The notes under the pieces: model-generated
Told to the model about the DNA's origin: nothing
Databases searched by the model: none
What the model saw: the letters and a program-made list of their open reading frames with translations, nothing else
Translations under genes and position numbers: made by a program
In this document: positions 30,534 through 39,982 of the stretch, in pieces
Layout of the letters: the number at the start of each line of letters is the position of its first letter
Numbering within the stretch: position 1 is the stretch's first letter
NCBI GenBank assembly: GCA_017992055.1
Contig: JAGOPK010000001.1
Location: 620,001 to 684,000 of the forward strand
DNA: 64,000 nucleotides
Source of the DNA: Burkholderiaceae bacterium
GTDB taxonomy: Bacteria > Pseudomonadota > Gammaproteobacteria > Burkholderiales > Burkholderiaceae_C
Direction: 5' to 3'

Positions 30534-31481
30534 ATGAACCAGCTCGAACAGCTCAAGCAGCACACCACCGTGGTCGCCGACACCGGCAACTTCAAGCAAC
30601 TGGCGCAGTTTGCGCCGCAGGATGCGACCACCAATCCCAGCCTGATCCTGAAGGCCGTGCAGCAGCCCGACTACCTGCCGCTGCTGAAGGACACGGTGGC
30701 CGCGCACCGCGGCACGGCGCTGGATGCCATCGTCGACCAGGTGCTGGTGCGCTTCGGCCTGGAGATCCTGAAGATCGTGCCCGGCCGCGTGTCCACCGAG
30801 GTCGATGCGCGCCTGAGCTTCGACACCGCGGCCACGCTGGCGCGCGCGCGCCGGCTGATCGCGCTGTACGAGGCGGCGGGCATCCCGCGTGGCCGCGTGC
30901 TGATCAAGATCGCCGCCACCTGGGAGGGCATCCAGGCCGCCCGCGAGCTGGAGGCCGAGGGCGTGCACTGCAATCTGACGCTGCTGTTCGCCTTCTGCCA
31001 GGCCGTGGCCTGCGGCGACGCCGGCGTGCAGCTGATCAGCCCCTTCGTCGGCCGCATCTACGACTGGTACAAGAAGTCGGCCGGCGCGGCCTGGGACGAG
31101 GCGGCCCGCAGCGGTGCCAACGATCCCGGCGTGCAGTCGGTCGAGCGCATCTACCAGCACTTCAAGCGCCATGGCATTGCCACCGAGGTGATGGGCGCCA
31201 GCTTCCGCAATGTCGGCCAGATCATCGCCCTGGCCGGCTGCGACCTGCTGACCATCAGCCCCGAGCTGCTGGGCGCGCTGCAGGCCAGCGAGGCGCCGCT
31301 GCTCAAGCGCCTGGACGCCGCTGCGGCTCGCGCCATGGACCTGCCGGAAGTGCACTTCGACGAGAAGGGCTTCCGCTGGGCGCTGAACGAGGATGCGATG
31401 GCCACCGAGAAGCTGGCCGAAGGCATACGCGCCTTCGCGGTGGATGCCGGCAAGCTGGACAAGATGATCCTGGAGCTCTGA
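30534..31481 (+). CDS. tal: Transaldolase
   Basis: A 315-residue class I transaldolase that moves a dihydroxyacetone unit between sugar phosphates in the non-oxidative pentose phosphate pathway. The Schiff-base lysine is Lys125 in [11 protein letters not shown]. Other family motifs are [11 protein letters not shown] at the N-terminus, [15 protein letters not shown] and [15 protein letters not shown]. The length matches TalB. ATG at 30534 gives the usual [11 protein letters not shown] start. pgi follows after 2 bases. Confidence 0.97.
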   Translation: MNQLEQLKQHTTVVADTGNFKQLAQFAPQDATTNPSLILKAVQQPDYLPLLKDTVAAHRGTALDAIVDQVLVRFGLEILKIVPGRVSTEVDARLSFDTAATLARARRLIALYEAAGIPRGRVLIKIAATWEGIQAARELEAEGVHCNLTLLFAFCQAVACGDAGVQLISPFVGRIYDWYKKSAGAAWDEAARSGANDPGVQSVERIYQHFKRHGIATEVMGASFRNVGQIIALAGCDLLTISPELLGALQASEAPLLKRLDAAAARAMDLPEVHFDEKGFRWALNEDAMATEKLAEGIRAFAVDAGKLDKMILEL

Positions 31482-31483
31482 GC

Positions 31484-33085
<1,602 letters not shown>

Positions 33086-33102
33086 GGGCGGGGTTGGCGG
33101 CG

Positions 33103-33729
33103 ATGGCCTGGCACTATGTGTTCGATTTCGGCCGCGTGCTGTTCCGCTGGGAGCCCGAGGCCTTGCTGCGCCAGGTGCTGCCGCAGCGTGCCGCCGATGC
33201 CGGGGCGGCGCGCCACTGGGTGGCCCAGGTGTTCCAGGGCTATGACGGCGACTGGGGCGACTTCGACCGCGGCAGCGTGAGCGTGGACGCGCTGGTGCAG
33301 CGCATCGCCACGCGCACCGGCCTGGCGCCGGCCGAGGTGCAGGCCCTGGTGGATGCCGTGCCGCAGCAGCTGCATCCGCTGGCCGACAGCGTGGACCTGC
33401 TGCAGCGCCTGCGTGCGGCCGGCCAGCGCACCTTCTACCTGTCGAACATGCCGGCACCCTATGCCGACCACCTGGAGCGCGAGCACGGCTTTGTCGCCGG
33501 CTTCGAGGCCGGCGTGTTCTCGGGCCGCGAGGGCCTGGCCAAGCCCGATGCGGCGATCTTCGCGCTGGCGGCGCAGCGCTTCGGCGTGGCGCCGCACGAG
33601 CTGGTGTTCCTCGACGACCATGGCCCCAATGTCCAGGCCGCCCGGGCCGCCGGCTGGCAGGCGCTGCAGTTCCACGATGCGGCCCAGGCCGAGCGCGAGC
33701 TGCGCGCCGCCGGCTGGTGGCCAGGCTGA
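33103..33729 (+). CDS. HAD-superfamily hydrolase (YihX/HAD-IA type)
   Basis: A 208-residue HAD-like protein. Motif I reads VFDFGRVLF: the nucleophile Asp is present, but the usual second Asp (DxD) is Gly, as in the YihX/epoxide-hydrolase-N subgroup. Motif II is FYLSNM, motif III the Lys in LAKPDAAIF, motif IV VFLDDHGPNV. YihX-type enzymes are alpha-D-glucose-1-phosphate phosphatases, which would fit its place after pgi, but the substrate is an inference. ATG at 33103 is chosen over an in-frame TTG at 33094. It follows pgi after 17 bases. Confidence 0.82.
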   Translation: MAWHYVFDFGRVLFRWEPEALLRQVLPQRAADAGAARHWVAQVFQGYDGDWGDFDRGSVSVDALVQRIATRTGLAPAEVQALVDAVPQQLHPLADSVDLLQRLRAAGQRTFYLSNMPAPYADHLEREHGFVAGFEAGVFSGREGLAKPDAAIFALAAQRFGVAPHELVFLDDHGPNVQAARAAGWQALQFHDAAQAERELRAAGWWPG

Positions 33730-33758
33730 AGTCAAGGGTCAAGGCCACCGACCCGCTG

Positions 33759-33775
33759 CGGTGCGCCATGCACCG
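33759..33775 (+). terminator. Hairpin after tal-pgi-HAD
   Basis: CGGTGC-GCCAT-GCACCG, a 6-bp stem about 30 bases after the stop codon, with no T-run. It is a plausible mRNA end in the 150-base gap before the ABC transporter operon. Confidence 0.35.
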
Positions 33776-33835
33776 TATGGGGGTAGATCCCGAGCAATTC
33801 GGCGCCGCCCGCGGTGGCATGGATCTGGCTTCATG

Positions 33836-33865
33836 GTGACAATAAGCTGACCGTTTGGTTAGGTT
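33836..33865 (+). promoter_or_regulatory. Promoter with RutR-like operator before the ABC transporter operon
   Basis: GTGACA (33836-33841, 5 of 6) is a good -35; an 18-base spacer leads to a weak TAGGTT. Between them sits CTGACCGTTTGGTTAG (33847-33862), which matches the E. coli RutR consensus TTGACCANNTGGTCAA at 10 of its 14 defined positions. The operon ends next to a gene for a RutR-like TetR protein, so this is its probable binding site and would block the promoter. Confidence 0.5.
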
Positions 33866-33879
33866 TCCTGCAGGCCTTG

Positions 33880-34692
33880 ATGACCGTTTCCAGCCAGCCC
33901 GCCGTCGCCGTGCGACGCGCCAGCGTGATCTACCCGGCCAGCAAGGCCGGCGACCAGCCGGTCCATGCCTTGTCCGAGGTGGACCTGGACATCCAGCCCG
34001 GCGAGTTCGTCTCGCTGATCGGCCCCTCGGGCTGCGGCAAGACCACGCTGCTGCGCGTCATTGCCGACCTGGAGCCCATCACCTCGGGCGAGGTGCGGGT
34101 CAACGGCAAGACGCCGCACGATGCCCGCCTGGCCCGGGCCTATGGCTATGTGTTCCAGGCGCCGGCGCTGTTTCCGTGGCGCACGGTGCTGGCCAATGTG
34201 ATGCTGCCGCTGCAGATCCAGGGCCGCGCCCGCGCCGAGGCCGATGCCGTGGCCCGCGAGCACCTGGGCCGCGTGGGCCTGGCCGGCTTCGAGTCCAAGT
34301 ACCCCTGGCAGCTGTCGGGCGGCATGCAGCAGCGCGTGTCCATCGCCCGCGCGCTGGGCTTCGAACCCCAGCTGCTGATGATGGACGAGCCCTTCGGCGC
34401 GCTCGACGAGATCACCCGCGACGACCTCAACGACCAGCTGCAGCAGCTGTGGCGGCGCGAGCGGCGCACGGTGGTCTTCGTCACCCATTCCATTGCCGAG
34501 GCGGTGTACCTGTCGACCAAGATCGTGGTCATGACGCCGCGGCCCGGCCGCATCCTCAAGGTCATCCAGTCCACGCTGCCCGACGAGCGCACGCTGGACC
34601 TGCGCGACACGCCCGAGTTCATGGCCCTGGCGCACGAGGTGCGCGAAGGCCTGGCCCACGGCCACGGCGGGGGCCATGGCCGCCATGGCTGA
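33880..34692 (+). CDS. ABC transporter ATP-binding protein (SsuB/TauB/ThiZ type)
   Basis: A 270-residue ATPase of the nitrate/sulfonate/taurine/hydroxymethylpyrimidine importer class. It has Walker A GPSGCGKTT, Q-loop VFQAPALFPWRTV, signature LSGGMQQRVSIARAL, Walker B LLMMDEPFGALDE and H-loop VFVTHSIAEA. A His/Gly-rich tail (GHGGGHGRHG) ends the protein. ATG at 33880 is preferred to the in-frame upstream ATG because homologs start here. The first permease overlaps its end. Confidence 0.93.
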   Translation: MTVSSQPAVAVRRASVIYPASKAGDQPVHALSEVDLDIQPGEFVSLIGPSGCGKTTLLRVIADLEPITSGEVRVNGKTPHDARLARAYGYVFQAPALFPWRTVLANVMLPLQIQGRARAEADAVAREHLGRVGLAGFESKYPWQLSGGMQQRVSIARALGFEPQLLMMDEPFGALDEITRDDLNDQLQQLWRRERRTVVFVTHSIAEAVYLSTKIVVMTPRPGRILKVIQSTLPDERTLDLRDTPEFMALAHEVREGLAHGHGGGHGRHG

Positions 34693-35575
34693 GCGCGCGG
34701 CCCCCGCTGTGCTGCAGCGCGCCCTGCCGGTGGCGGTGGTGCTGCTGGCCGTGCTGCTGCTGTGGTACGCCGGCGCGGTGGGGCTCAATGCCCAGGGTGC
34801 CGTCGAGCGCGTGCTGGCGCCGCGCGGGCCGGGGCCCTATGCCTGGCAGGAGCTGGTGGCCACCACCTGGGCCATGGAGCGGCCGGTGCTGCCGGTGCCG
34901 CACCAGGTGCTGGCCGATCTGCGCGAAAGCCTGCTCGACTTTCCGCTGGACTCGCCGCGCAACCTGGCCTACCACGCGGCGGTGACGGCCGAGTCCACCC
35001 TGGTCGGCTTCGTGCTGGGCACCTTGCTGGGCATGGTGCTGGCCGCGGCCATCGTGCACAGCCGCACGCTCGACCGGGCCCTGCTGCCCTGGATCGTCGC
35101 CAGCCAGACCGTGCCGGTGCTGGCCATTGCGCCCATCGTGCTGGTGATCCTGGGCAGCCTGGGCTTTGCCGGCCTGGCGCCCAAGGCGGCGATTGCCATG
35201 TACCTGTGCTTCTTCCCGGTGACCGTGGCCATGGTGCAGGGCCTGCGCGCGCCGCAGCGCATCGAGACCGAGCTGATGCACACCTATGCCGCCAGCCGCT
35301 GGCAGGCCTTCTGGCTGCTGCGCCTGCCGTCGGCCTTGCCCTACCTGTTTCCCAGCCTGCGCGTGGCCATAGCCGCCGGCCTGGTGGGTGCGATGGTGGC
35401 CGAGCTGCCCACCGGCGCCCAGGCCGGCCTGGGCGCGCGCCTGCTCACCGGCAGCTACTACGGCAATACCGTGGGCATCTGGAGCGCCCTGGTGCTGAGC
35501 GCGCTGTTGGGCCTGGCGCTGACCGGCGCGGTGGCCGGCATCGAGCGCCTGGCGCTGCGCGGGAGGCGTACATGA
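34676..35575 (+). CDS. ABC transporter permease 1 (TauC/SsuC family)
   Basis: A 299-residue inner-membrane permease with about six transmembrane helices. The EAA-type loop is visible as ELMHTYAASRWQAFWLLRLPSALPYLFPSLRVA. Upstream hydrophobic segments include TLVGFVLGTLLGMVLAAAIV and VPVLAIAPIVLVILGSLGF. An alternative ATG at 34685 shortens it by three codons. Its end overlaps permease 2 by 4 bases. Two different permeases form the membrane part of this transporter. Confidence 0.92.
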   Translation: MAAMAERAAPAVLQRALPVAVVLLAVLLLWYAGAVGLNAQGAVERVLAPRGPGPYAWQELVATTWAMERPVLPVPHQVLADLRESLLDFPLDSPRNLAYHAAVTAESTLVGFVLGTLLGMVLAAAIVHSRTLDRALLPWIVASQTVPVLAIAPIVLVILGSLGFAGLAPKAAIAMYLCFFPVTVAMVQGLRAPQRIETELMHTYAASRWQAFWLLRLPSALPYLFPSLRVAIAAGLVGAMVAELPTGAQAGLGARLLTGSYYGNTVGIWSALVLSALLGLALTGAVAGIERLALRGRRT

Positions 35576-36534
35576 GCCGCCGTGGCGCAACGCCCTGGTG
35601 GCTGGCGCTGGACATCGCCCTGACCGCCGCCGTCGGCCTGTGGCTGGCCCTGCCCGAGGCCGGCAGCTTCGGCGATGCCGGCGTGCCGCTGGGCTGGCGC
35701 CTGGCCCTGCTGGCGGTGCTGGGCCTGGCCGGCTGGAGCGTGCGCGCGGTGGCCGCACTCGACGGCCGCGCCTGGTATGGCACGGCCACGGCGGCGCTGT
35801 TCGGCGCCTGGGTGCTGTACTTCTGGCAGGTGGGCGTGACCCTGTTCGACGTGCCGCGTGTGCTGCTGCCATCGCCGGCCTGGATCGCCGGCATGCTCAT
35901 CGACCGCTGGGACACGCTGCTGGGCGACTTTGTGCAGACCGTGCTGAAGGCCGTGCTGATCGGCTGGGCCCTGGGCTCGGGCCTGGGCTTCGCGGTCGGC
36001 GTGGCCATCGACCGCGCGCCCTTTCTGCAGCGCGGCCTGCTGCCGCTGGCCAGCCTGACCAGCACCGTGCCGCTGGTGGCGGTGGCGCCGATCATGGTCA
36101 TGTGGTTCGGCTTCGAATGGCCCAGCAAGGCCGCGGTGGTGGTGCTGATGACCTTCTTCCCGATGCTGGTGTCCACGCTGGCCGGGCTGCAGGCGGCCGG
36201 CAAGCTGGAGCGCGAGCTGATGCACAGCTATGCCGCCGGCTATGCGCGCACGCTGATCGACCTGCGCCTGCCGATGGCCCTGCCGTTCATCTTCAGCGCG
36301 CTGAAGGTGAATGCCACGCTGGCCCTGATCGGCGCCATCGTGGCCGAGTTCTTCGGCTCGCCGACCGTGGGCCTGGGCTTTCGCATCAGCACCGAGGCCG
36401 CGCGCATGAACATGGGCCTGGTGTGGGCGGCCATCGTGGTGGCCGCGGTCACCGGCTCGCTGGCCTACGCCTTGCTGGTGGCGCTGGAGCGCCGGCTGGC
36501 GTTCTGGCACCCTTCGATCCGCGCCAGGACCTGA
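35572..36534 (+). CDS. ABC transporter permease 2 (TauC/SsuC family)
   Basis: A 320-residue permease. It is longer than permease 1 at the N-terminus, with extra hydrophobic segments (WWLALDIALTAAVGLWLAL, WRLALLAVLGLAGW, TAALFGAWVLYFWQVG) before the core. The core carries VPLVAVAPIMVMWFGFEWPSK and the EAA loop ELMHSYAAGYARTLIDLRLPMALPFIFSALK. ATGA overlap with permease 1 fixes the start. A 74-base gap precedes the binding-protein gene. Confidence 0.92.
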   Translation: MSRRGATPWWLALDIALTAAVGLWLALPEAGSFGDAGVPLGWRLALLAVLGLAGWSVRAVAALDGRAWYGTATAALFGAWVLYFWQVGVTLFDVPRVLLPSPAWIAGMLIDRWDTLLGDFVQTVLKAVLIGWALGSGLGFAVGVAIDRAPFLQRGLLPLASLTSTVPLVAVAPIMVMWFGFEWPSKAAVVVLMTFFPMLVSTLAGLQAAGKLERELMHSYAAGYARTLIDLRLPMALPFIFSALKVNATLALIGAIVAEFFGSPTVGLGFRISTEAARMNMGLVWAAIVVAAVTGSLAYALLVALERRLAFWHPSIRART

Positions 36535-36608
36535 ACCCGGCGAGAGCTTCCCCGACGCCGGCCGCGGCCGGCACTTCCGACGACAACCAACCGATGCAGG
36601 AGCGAGTG

Positions 36609-37610
36609 ATGGCAGGTGTTTCGATCAAGAGCGTGGCCCTGGCCGCGGCCCTGCTGGCGGCAGCCTTTGGCGCGCAAGCCCAGGAAAAGGTCACCGTGCA
36701 GCTGAAGTGGGTGCCGCAGGCGCAGTTTGCCGGCTACTACATGGCCGCGGCCAAGGGCTACTACAAGGCCGAGGGCCTGGACGTGACCATCAAGCCGGGC
36801 GGCCCCGACATCAGCCCGGTGCAGGTGATCGCCGGCAACCAGGCCGACGTGGTGGTGAACTGGATGCCCGATGCGCTGGCCGCGCGCGAGGCCGGCGTGC
36901 CCCTGGTCAACATCGCCCAGGTGTTCGACAAGTCGGGCCTGATGCTGACCTGCCGCAAGGACAGCGGCGTGGCCTCGCCCAAGGACTTCAAGGGCAAGAC
37001 GCTCGGCGTCTGGTTTGGCGGCAACGAGTACCCGTTCCTGAACTGGATGGGCAAGCTGGGCTTCAAGCCCGACAGCGATGTGAAGGTGCTGAAGCAGGGC
37101 TTCAACGTCGATCCGCTGCTGCAGAAGCAGGCCGCCTGCATCAGCACCATGATCTACAACGAGTACTGGCAGGTGGTGGACGCCGGCATCAAGGAAAGCG
37201 ACCTGATCACCTTCTTCTACGAGAAGGAAGGCGTGGCCTCGCTGGAAGACGGCCTGTACGTGCTGGAGAGCAAGCTCAAGGACAAGGCCTTCGTGGCCAA
37301 GATGGGCAAGTTCCTGAAGGCCACGTTCAAGGGCTGGAACGACGCGGTGAAGAACCCCGAGGAAGCCGCCAAGGTGGTGGTGGCCGCCGATCCCTCGGGC
37401 AGCGCCAAGCTGGCGGTGCAGAAGCGCCAGATGGAAAACGTCGCCAAGCTGATCAGCAATGCCAGCACGCCGAAGATCGGCTACCTGGAGCCGGCGGCCT
37501 ATGAGCGCACGGTCAAGGTGCTGCTCACCGGCGGTTCGTCGCCGGTGATCAAGAAGGATCCGGGCAAGGCCGGTTACAGCCACGTGGTGTGGGAAGCCGC
37601 CGCCAAGTGA
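36609..37610 (+). CDS. NMT1/THI5-like periplasmic substrate-binding protein
   Basis: A 333-residue binding protein. A signal peptide ends at AQA-QEK (about residue 24). The mature N-terminus VTVQLKWVPQAQFAGYYMAAAKGYYKAEGLDVTI is diagnostic of the NMT1/THI5-like family, which binds pyrimidine-like or other heteroaromatic ligands. Further typical parts are GNQADVVVNW and GKTLGVWFGGNEYPFLNW. Pyrimidines or hydroxymethylpyrimidine are likely ligands given the RutR-like regulator next door; this is inference. ATG at 36609 has a CAGGAG site; 36594 is an alternative. Confidence 0.9.
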   Translation: MAGVSIKSVALAAALLAAAFGAQAQEKVTVQLKWVPQAQFAGYYMAAAKGYYKAEGLDVTIKPGGPDISPVQVIAGNQADVVVNWMPDALAAREAGVPLVNIAQVFDKSGLMLTCRKDSGVASPKDFKGKTLGVWFGGNEYPFLNWMGKLGFKPDSDVKVLKQGFNVDPLLQKQAACISTMIYNEYWQVVDAGIKESDLITFFYEKEGVASLEDGLYVLESKLKDKAFVAKMGKFLKATFKGWNDAVKNPEEAAKVVVAADPSGSAKLAVQKRQMENVAKLISNASTPKIGYLEPAAYERTVKVLLTGGSSPVIKKDPGKAGYSHVVWEAAAK

Positions 37611-37627
37611 TGGGGCGGGTGCTGGAG

Positions 37628-37653
37628 GGGCCGGCGGTGCAAGCCGCCGGCCC
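37628..37653 (+). terminator. Hairpin after the binding-protein gene
   Basis: GGGCCGGCGG-TGCAAG-CCGCCGGCCC, a perfect 10-bp stem 18 bases after the stop. It separates the transporter genes from the TetR gene, so partial termination is likely. Confidence 0.65.
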
Positions 37654-37677
37654 GGCCGCACGGGGCCTGGCCAGGCC

Positions 37678-38385
37678 ATGGGGGGCTGGCTGATGGCCGC
37701 CAGACGCCGCAGTGCGCTGGCGGTGGCCGCCGAGGCCGCTGCCGCACTGGACGACGAGGGCCGCGATGCCTCGGGCAAGGGCGCCATCCGCCAGGCCAAC
37801 GAGGCGCTGATCCTGGGTGCCGGCGAGCGGGTGTTTGCCCGTGCCGGCTTCAATGGCGCGACCATGGCCGCCATCGCCGACGAGGCCGGCCTGCCCAAGG
37901 CCAATCTGCACTACTACTTCGGCAGCAAGGCCGAGCTGTACCACGCGGTGCTGGCGCGCACGCTGCGTGACTGGCTGGTGCCCATGGACGGCCTGGAGCC
38001 CGAGGCCGATCCGGGCCAGGCCCTGGGCACCTACATCCGCGCCAAGATGGCGCTGGGCTTCGAGCGCCCCGATGCCAGCCGCGTCTTCGCCAACGAGCTG
38101 CTGCATGGCGCGCCGGTGCTGGGCGAGTTGCTGCGCACCGATCTGCGCTCGCTGGTGCGGCGCAAGGCCGCCGTCATCGACGGCTGGGTGGCCGATGGCC
38201 GCATGGCCGCGGTGGATGCGGTGCACCTGTTCTTCACCATCTGGGCCGCGACCCAGACCTATGCCGACTTCGACCTGCAGGTGCGGGCGGTGCTGGGCAA
38301 GGAGGAGCTGTCGGCCCGCGACCATGCGCGCGCGACCGAGCATGTGGTATCGCTGATCCTGCGGGGGTGCGGGTTGGTGTCCTGA
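37678..38385 (+). CDS. TetR-family regulator, RutR-like
   Basis: A 235-residue TetR protein whose ligand domain resembles E. coli RutR, the uracil/thymine-responsive regulator. The helix-turn-helix lies at about residues 50-85 (FNGATMAAIADEAGLPKANLHYYFGSKAELYHAVL). The RutR-like C-terminal part shows RVFANELLHGAPVLGELLRTDLRSLV, RKAAVIDGWV and HLFFTIWAATQTYADFDLQVRAV. The start could also be the ATG at 37693. It follows the transporter operon and probably controls it through the RutR-like site at 33847-33862. No pyrimidine catabolic genes are in the window. Confidence 0.85.
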   Translation: MGGWLMAARRRSALAVAAEAAAALDDEGRDASGKGAIRQANEALILGAGERVFARAGFNGATMAAIADEAGLPKANLHYYFGSKAELYHAVLARTLRDWLVPMDGLEPEADPGQALGTYIRAKMALGFERPDASRVFANELLHGAPVLGELLRTDLRSLVRRKAAVIDGWVADGRMAAVDAVHLFFTIWAATQTYADFDLQVRAVLGKEELSARDHARATEHVVSLILRGCGLVS

Positions 38386-38448
38386 GCTGGGCTTGCATGC
38401 GCTAGCACTGAGCAAGCCAGGCCGTGGGCCGGTGCCGCCGGCGGATCG

Positions 38449-38584
38449 ACTGCGGCGCCCCGCTGCGCGGGGTCCGCTGCGATGCTCGGTCCAGGGGCGT
38501 GCTGCAGAACTCGCTGCGCTCCCTACGGTCGCTGCGCTCAAACATGCTGCAGCAGAAGTGATGGCCGATGCGCGCTGCGCGCGC
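38449..38584 (+). repeat. 136-nt structured repeat unit, left copy
   Basis: This unit starts ACTGCGGCG and contains in order: hairpin CCCCGC-TGC-GCGGGG (38458-38472), a 31-base linker, a 47-base core (38504-38550) that includes two copies of TCGCTGCGCTC 18 bases apart and ends AAACATGCTGC, then hairpin GCGCGC-TGC-GCGCGC (38570-38584). An inverted copy lies at 38774-38908. The core differs from its partner at 1 of 47 positions. Confidence 0.8.
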
Positions 38585-38668
38585 CGCCCCTGGCCCTGCG
38601 CTTCTCGCCACCGCAGACTCACCGCCGGCGGCACCGGCCCACGACCTGGCCGACGCACCGCGCGTCGC

Positions 38669-38689
38669 GGGCATCGGGCATCGGGCATC
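38669..38689 (+). repeat. Three tandem GGGCATC heptamers
   Basis: Perfect 7-base direct repeats (three units) inside the mosaic repeat region, between the two inverted 136-nt units. Such short arrays are prone to slippage. Confidence 0.8.
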
Positions 38690-38773
38690 GCCATGCTCGG
38701 TGGTGGTCCGGGCTGGAGGCGGTCGGGTGGCTGGCGCGCCTCTGCGGCGCCGAGGAGCGCAGGCCTGGGGTCG

Positions 38774-38908
38774 GCGCGCGCAGCGCGCTTCGTGGACTGA
38801 CTTGTCGCAGCATGTTTGAGCGCAGCGACCGAAGGGAGCGCAGCGAGTTCTGCGACAAGACCCCGGGCCGAGCACCGCAGGGCAGTCGGCGCAGCCGACC
38901 GCCGCAGT
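38774..38908 (-). repeat. 136-nt structured repeat unit, right (inverted) copy
   Basis: The inverse of the unit at 38449-38584, read on the minus strand: ACTGCGGCG, hairpin GTCGGC-TGC-GCCGAC (38899-38885), a linker of the same 31-base length, the 47-base core (38853-38807, one mismatch to the left core), and hairpin GCGCGC-TGC-GCGCGC (38788-38774). The first hairpin differs from its left counterpart at three stem pairs, all compensated on the other strand. Confidence 0.8.
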
Positions 38909-39086
38909 GAAGCGCCAGCCACCCGGCCGCCTCCAGCCCGGCGCGAGGTCTGAGCACGCCCGGCACAGAAAGAAGCTCAGACCCAGGCATCCGCGCTTCC
39001 CCCAACACCCCAGGTCACCGACGCGACGGCGCACCTTATATCGACCGTCCTATGCTGGCCTCGATCTCCACACCCAGAAGCAACCG

Positions 39087-39965
39087 ATGGCCGACTACGC
39101 CACCCTCGACTGGCAGCTCAGCAAGCGTGTGCTGACGCTGACGCTGAACCGTCCGCAGCAGCTCAATGCCTTCACCACCCAGATGGCCGAGGAGCTGATC
39201 GATGCCTACAACCGCGCCAGCGACGACGATGCCGTGGGCGCGGTGGTGGTCACCGGCGCCGGCCGGGCCTTCTGCGCCGGCATGGACCTGTCGGTGGGCG
39301 GCAATGTGTTCGGCCTCGATGAAAGCCTGGACCCCAGCCTGCAGCAGCTGGACGAGCGCTGGGACGACCCGGCCATCGTGCAGGGCGTGCGCGACACCGG
39401 TGGCCGCGTGTCGCTGGCGGTCTATGACTGCAAGAAGCCCATCATCGCCGCCATCAATGGCGCGGCGGTGGGCATCGGCGCGACCATGACCCTGCCGATG
39501 GACGTGCGCCTGGCCTCCGACAAGGCGCGCATCGGCTTCGTGTTCGGCCGCATCGGCATCGTGCCCGAGGCCTGCTCCAGCTGGTTCCTGCCGCGCCTGG
39601 TGGGCCTGCAGCAGGCGCTGGACTGGGTGTATTCGGCCGACATCCTGACGCCCGAGCAGGCTCTGGCCGGCCGGCTGCTGCAGGCCGTGGTGCCGCATGA
39701 GCAGCTGCTGGACGAGGCCCACAAGCTGGCCCATCGCTACATCGACGGCCGCAGCCCGGTGTCCATCACGCTGATGCGCCAGATGCTGATGCGCAATGCG
39801 GCCCTGCCGCATCCGCGCGACGCGCACGCCATCGAAAGCCTGGCCATGCTGCACACCAGCCGCCACGACGGCAAGGAAGGCGTGGCCTCGTTCAATGAGA
39901 AGCGGGCGCCGCAGTACAGCGGCCGGGCGTCCGACGGCCTGCCCGGCTTCTACCCGTGGTGGTGA
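39087..39965 (+). CDS. Enoyl-CoA hydratase/isomerase family protein
   Basis: A 292-residue crotonase-fold protein, probably an enoyl-CoA hydratase of fatty-acid or aromatic-acid beta-oxidation. The oxyanion-hole segments are GAGRAFCAGMDLS (about residues 53-66) and INGAAVGIGATMTLPMDVRLAS (about 121-142). The region where hydratases place their second Glu reads IGIVPEACSSWFLPRLVG. An insertion (NVFGLDESLDPSLQQLDERWDDP) lengthens the loop after the first motif. ATG at 39087 matches the family start. The SDR gene follows after 17 bases, suggesting a small operon. The exact substrate is unknown. Confidence 0.9.
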   Translation: MADYATLDWQLSKRVLTLTLNRPQQLNAFTTQMAEELIDAYNRASDDDAVGAVVVTGAGRAFCAGMDLSVGGNVFGLDESLDPSLQQLDERWDDPAIVQGVRDTGGRVSLAVYDCKKPIIAAINGAAVGIGATMTLPMDVRLASDKARIGFVFGRIGIVPEACSSWFLPRLVGLQQALDWVYSADILTPEQALAGRLLQAVVPHEQLLDEAHKLAHRYIDGRSPVSITLMRQMLMRNAALPHPRDAHAIESLAMLHTSRHDGKEGVASFNEKRAPQYSGRASDGLPGFYPWW

Positions 39966-39982
39966 AACAGGAGGATCGCGAC

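Larger units (their letters stand above)
38386..39086. repeat. Non-coding mosaic repeat region
   Basis: About 700 bases without a credible gene. Short open frames here do not resemble proteins and are interrupted by palindromes. The region is a mosaic of inverted and direct repeats: a 22-base block CGTGGGCCGGTGCCGCCGGCGG (38423-38444) recurs inverted at about 38622-38643; a block near 38709-38741 recurs inverted at about 38911-38942; and the large 136-nt pair is listed separately. A plain stretch from about 38960 to 39086 should hold the promoter of the enoyl-CoA hydratase gene; only a weak TATGCT (39051-39056) is seen. Confidence 0.8.

Noticed and set aside
38393-39034. Several short open frames in the repeat region after the RutR-like gene.
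   Set aside because: Their translations are Arg/Ala/Pro-rich and are produced by inverted repeats present in both orientations.
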